From: an uncultured Collinsella sp.
GTDB taxonomy: Bacteria > Actinomycetota > Coriobacteriia > Coriobacteriales > Coriobacteriaceae
Direction of reading: 5' to 3'
NCBI GenBank assembly: GCA_937934165.1
Contig: CALGZX010000152.1
Location: 1 to 9,637 of the forward strand
DNA length: 9,637 bases
Under the pieces are notes generated by a model that saw nothing but the letters and a program-made list of their open reading frames with translations, was not told the DNA's origin and did no database searches. Positions 6,944 through 9,637 of the stretch are shown piece by piece. Position 1 is the first letter of the stretch; the number at the start of each line of letters is the position of its first letter. Both the position numbers and the translations under genes were made by a program.

Positions 6944-7191
6944 GGAAACTATGTCCCAGTATTTCGGATCAGAACGGGGCACGGTTTCCCCCAGGACCTC
7001 CTTGCGGAAACTGCGTCCCGTTTTGAACGCAGATTCTGGGAAGTGGTTTCCGCAACGGGTCTCTCGCGGAAAGCGCGTCCCACTCTGGACGCCCATTCCG
7101 GGACACCGTTTCCCAACGGCCCCTGTTTCGGAAACCACATCCCGTTTCGAGCCTTCAAAGCGTGACGCGACTCCCTTGAGAGACTATCGAC
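6944..7191. repeat. 62-base tandem array of alternating inverted 14-base motifs
   Basis: Four periods begin at 6944, 7006, 7068 and 7130, exactly 62 bases apart. Each opens with GGAAAC-NNN-GTCCC and carries its reverse complement form, GGGAC-NNN-GTTTCC, 32 bases later, so the motif alternates in orientation at steps of 32 and 30 bases. Copies start at 6944, 6976, 7006, 7038, 7068, 7100 and 7130, plus a degenerate eighth at 7162 (GTGACGCGACTCCC). The 18- and 16-base spacers keep constant length but diverge in sequence. The array fills the space between the terminator and the antiporter stop codon (7191-7193). I recognise no named repeat family and no convincing coding frame. It could fold as a row of RNA hairpins or serve as phased protein-binding sites. 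Confidence 0.85.
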
Positions 7192-8753
7192 TACTTACCG
7201 TCGTCGTCCTGGGCTTCATCGCGCGCGTAGAGCTCCAGCATGCGGCGGCGGTATTCGCGCACGGCGAGCTTGGCGCGCTCCAGGCGGCGGCGCTCACGCG
7301 GAGTCAGCTTGGACGGGTCGATCTCGTCGCCATAGGTCTTCTCGGCCAGCAAATGAGCGGCGTCCACGATACGGGCATCGATGTGCCCGTTTGTCGCCTC
7401 GGTCGAGAGGCGGTCGGCAATGGAATCAAGGGTAGGTATGCCGTCGAGCGAACGCCCATGGCCATGCGAGGTCAAAAGCTCATGCTCGCGTGCGAGCAGG
7501 CTCGCCAAATCGTGATGGGCGCGCAGAATGTCGAGCGCATCGGATGGATGCTCGGCAACCTCTGCCACGGCAGCGACCGGTGCAGCGTCGACCACGCGGT
7601 AGAAGAGCTGCGCGAGCAGTGGCATCAAGAACACCGTGATGGCACCGGCGGCAACCATGACCGACGCAATATCTTGCGACAGCGCGCCCGCGTTGACGGC
7701 CACGCTCGCTACGGCAACGATGATCGGCAGCGCCGTGGTGCAGTACAGGGCCACGGTAATGCGACCATACGCCGACACATCTCGCGTCGCAGGGCAAATG
7801 CTCATAGAGACGAGGATGGGCACGGCGCGAATAATCAACAACGCCACGATAAAGCCCGCGAGCAAGCCCGGGCGCGATGCCACGGCCGTCAGGTCGATCT
7901 TTGCGCCCGATACGGTAAAGAACACCGGAATCAAAAAGCCGTAGGCCAGGCCGTCGAGCTTGGTCTCCAGCGTATGGTTGCCCTCGGGGATGATGTAGCG
8001 CAAGACAAAGCCGGCGGCAAAAGAACCCAACACGATGTCGAGGTCAAAGACGGCCGAGAATGCCACAAGCGTGACCAGGATGAGCACCGTCAGGCGCACG
8101 AAGGTCTGCGACGTGGTATCGGCGCGCTCCTCGACAAACGCAAAGAAGCGGCTGCCGACGCGCTTGGAGCGGCTTGGGACCACGGCCAGCAGCACGCAGA
8201 CTACAGCAAACAAGCCAAGGATTACGAGCGTTTGGATGCCAGTGCGAGCAGACAGCAGCACCGACATGGCGAGCACGGGACCGAGCTCGCCCCAAGTGCC
8301 ATACGCGAGAATCGAGTCGCCCACACGCGTGCCGGTGAGCAAGCGCTCGCGCATGATGGGCACGAGCGTGCCGAGCGCCGTAGAAGTGAGGGCAAGCGTC
8401 ACGGCGATACCGTCGAAATGACTGACCGAGAACCACGGGGTAAAGCGCACGGCAAGCCAGGCGATACCAAACGTGACGACCCACGTCGCCAAGCCGTAGC
8501 GCCCCTCGACACCCGTGATGCTCTTGGGGTCGATCTCAAAGCCGGCGAGCAGGAACAAAAAGGCCAGGCCGAGCTCGGACACCAGCGAGACCTCGGCATC
8601 TACATGGATGACGCCGAGCATATGGGGTCCCAGCACCGCACCGAACACGAGCAAAAAGACGGTCTCGGGAACGGGTTTTCCGGGAATCGCCGAAGCGATG
8701 AAGGGGCTTGCAAAGGCCACGAGTGCGATGATGGCGAGCGAAACGAATGCCAT
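7191..8753 (-). CDS. CPA2-family cation/proton antiporter with uncharacterised C-terminal cytoplasmic domain
   Basis: Membrane antiporter of the Na+/H+ exchanger type (CPA2 / KefB-like), 520 residues. Hydrophobic segments fill residues 1 to about 388. Family features include VFLLVFGAVLGPHMLG (32-47), LAFLFLLAGFEIDPKSI (63-79), the TM4-like LALTSTALGTLVPI (120-133), and LDIVLGSFAAGFVLRYIIP (238-256). In the following core helix, where relatives usually have an Asp, this protein has WGELGPVLAMS with Glu156, so the ion site may differ. Residues about 389-520 are hydrophilic and end in a very basic helix (about 484-509) then an acidic tail. I see no GxGxxG nucleotide-binding motif, so it is not a standard RCK/TrkA domain. 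The ATG at 8751-8753 has AAAGG six bases upstream. Transported ion (Na+ or K+) unknown. It is convergent with the SDR gene and divergent from purL. Confidence 0.88.
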   Translation of the reverse strand: MAFVSLAIIALVAFASPFIASAIPGKPVPETVFLLVFGAVLGPHMLGVIHVDAEVSLVSELGLAFLFLLAGFEIDPKSITGVEGRYGLATWVVTFGIAWLAVRFTPWFSVSHFDGIAVTLALTSTALGTLVPIMRERLLTGTRVGDSILAYGTWGELGPVLAMSVLLSARTGIQTLVILGLFAVVCVLLAVVPSRSKRVGSRFFAFVEERADTTSQTFVRLTVLILVTLVAFSAVFDLDIVLGSFAAGFVLRYIIPEGNHTLETKLDGLAYGFLIPVFFTVSGAKIDLTAVASRPGLLAGFIVALLIIRAVPILVSMSICPATRDVSAYGRITVALYCTTALPIIVAVASVAVNAGALSQDIASVMVAAGAITVFLMPLLAQLFYRVVDAAPVAAVAEVAEHPSDALDILRAHHDLASLLAREHELLTSHGHGRSLDGIPTLDSIADRLSTEATNGHIDARIVDAAHLLAEKTYGDEIDPSKLTPRERRRLERAKLAVREYRRRMLELYARDEAQDDDGK

Positions 8754-8937
8754 GTGATGCCTTTCTCTTGTTTGCGCTTCACTGTAGCACCCTCGCCGTC
8801 CTCAACGCGCCGCGAGCTGTCGTATCATAGTGAGGTTTACAAACATGTGGCTCAAGGCGACCGCAGGGCAGACCCCGCAAACCGACCGCTGCCGCATACC
8901 GTACCGTACGCCCAACCGATCAGGAAGGCAGGAACCA
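8754..8937. promoter_or_regulatory. Divergent promoter region, antiporter / purL
   Basis: This gap must hold the promoters of both divergent genes. For purL the best -10 is TATCAT at 8823-8828, implying a leader of about 100 bases, with no good -35 visible. On the minus strand TACAGT (complement at about 8782-8787) is a possible -10 for the antiporter, with TTGAGG too close to be a standard -35. I looked for a purine or ZTP riboswitch in the purL leader and did not find the conserved cores. Confidence 0.35.
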
Positions 8938-9637
8938 ATGGTCTCTCGTATCTACGTGGAGAAGAAACCCGGGTTCGACGTCGAGGCTCAGCAGCTCAAG
9001 GGCGAGCTGACCGAGATTCTCGGCATCAAGGGCATCGAGGCCCTGAGGATCATCAACCGCTACGACGTCGAGGGCATCGACGAGGAGCTTTTCCGCTCCT
9101 GCGTGCCGACCGTCTTTAGCGAGCCCCAGGTCGATGTGACCTACGACGAGCTCCCCGCAAGCGATGGCGCCGTCTTTGCCGTCGAATTCCTGCCTGGCCA
9201 GTTTGACCAGCGCGCTGACTCCGCCAGCGAGTGCGTGCAGCTCATCAGCCAGGGCGAGCGCCCCGCCGTGCGCTCCGCCAAGGTCTATATGATCTCGGGC
9301 GCCCTAGACGAGGCCGCCATCGAGGCCATCAAGCACTACGTGGTGAACCCCGTCGAGGCGCGCATCGCCTCACTCGACCTGCCCGAGACGCTGTACATGG
9401 AGACCCCCGAGCCCCAGCCCGTCGAGGTGCTCGACGGCTTCCGCGAGCTCGACGAGGCCGGCCTTGCCGCCTTTATCGCCGATCGCGGCCTTGCCATGGA
9501 CGAGGCAGACATCGCCTTCTGCCAGCAGTACTTCCGCGATGAGGACCGCGACCCCACCATCACCGAGATCCGCGTGATCGACACCTACTGGTCCGACCAC
9601 TGCCGCCACACCACCTTCGGCACCGTCCTGGACGACG
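8938..9637 (+). CDS. purL: Phosphoribosylformylglycinamidine synthase PurL, long form (3' end outside window)
   Basis: Catalyses the ATP- and glutamine-dependent conversion of FGAR to FGAM in purine synthesis; cytoplasmic. The first 233 residues are present and the rest runs off the right edge. The N-terminal region (about 1-80, MVSRIYVEKKPGFDVEAQQL) corresponds to the PurS-like domain. It is followed by EFLPGQFDQRADSASECVQL (83-102) and the signature DTYWSDHCRHTTF (215-227), characteristic of the long, fused FGAM synthases of about 1,240 residues seen in clostridia, streptococci and Coriobacteriia. If that holds, the missing part carries the ATP-binding halves and a C-terminal glutaminase, and no separate purS or purQ is needed. 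The ATG at 8938 has AGGA about four bases upstream. It is divergent from the antiporter. Confidence 0.94.
   Translation, partial: MVSRIYVEKKPGFDVEAQQLKGELTEILGIKGIEALRIINRYDVEGIDEELFRSCVPTVFSEPQVDVTYDELPASDGAVFAVEFLPGQFDQRADSASECVQLISQGERPAVRSAKVYMISGALDEAAIEAIKHYVVNPVEARIASLDLPETLYMETPEPQPVEVLDGFRELDEAGLAAFIADRGLAMDEADIAFCQQYFRDEDRDPTITEIRVIDTYWSDHCRHTTFGTVLDD

Noticed and set aside
6935..7158. Small minus-strand frames of 67-69 codons over the repeat array
   Set aside because: They simply translate the 62-base repeats. The period is not a multiple of three, so each repeat is read in a different frame and no repeated peptide results.
6944..7191. CRISPR array
   Set aside because: The repeated unit is palindromic and alternates orientation, spacers are 16-18 bases and related to one another, and no cas genes are nearby.
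8829..8937. A purine or ZTP riboswitch in the purL leader
   Set aside because: GC-rich motifs such as GACCGCAGGGCAG recall part of the ZTP 3' core, but the required 5' conserved segment and pairing partners were not found.
6798..9119. A 773-codon plus-strand open frame crossing the array, the antiporter and the start of purL
   Set aside because: It is antisense to the antiporter, runs out of frame through purL and across a terminator, and has the same low-complexity charged composition as other antisense frames.

Overview
The window looks like chromosomal sequence from a GC-rich gut actinobacterium of the class Coriobacteriia, most likely Collinsella or a close relative. This is an inference from the strong G/C bias at third codon positions (it opens very long antisense ORFs opposite several real genes), the long fused-type PurL with a YWSDHCRHTTF motif, and a complete branched-chain amino acid ABC transporter encoded next to a stand-alone hom gene. 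No database was searched, so the genus is tentative.

Layout. Positions 1-3954 hold a minus-strand operon, read right to left: a lipoprotein substrate-binding protein (2767-3954), permeases LivH (1746-2627) and LivM (657-1736), and ATPase LivG (runs off the left edge at 1). livH-livM-livG are packed with touching or overlapping ends. The binding-protein gene is separated from livH by 139 bases holding two stem-loops, a layout that often lets the binding protein be made in excess of the membrane parts. Upstream of the operon (3955-4535) lie an AT-rich regulatory block and a short frameshifted relic of a second copy of the same binding-protein gene (about 4224-4359). The plus strand then carries hom (4536-5879, homoserine dehydrogenase with ACT domain), a strong terminator, and a short-chain dehydrogenase/reductase (6095-6844) with its own terminator.

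The convergent gap between the reductase and a minus-strand CPA2-type cation/proton antiporter (7191-8753) is filled by the most unusual object here. It is a 62-base-period array (6944-7191) in which a 14-base motif, GGGAC-NNN-GTTTCC, recurs in alternating orientation every 30 or 32 bases, about three helical turns. I see eight copies, the last degenerate, and the fourth period ends at the antiporter stop codon. A divergent promoter region (8754-8937) separates the antiporter from purL (8938 to the right edge).

How the genes work together: the ABC system probably imports leucine/isoleucine/valine or related amino acids. Homoserine dehydrogenase makes the branch-point precursor for threonine, methionine and, through threonine, isoleucine. 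PurL is the FGAM synthase step of purine synthesis. The reductase and antiporter have no clear pathway link to these neighbours. Apart from the array, the binding-protein relic and some hairpins, this is ordinary housekeeping and transport DNA; I see no phage, IS, CRISPR or defence genes.
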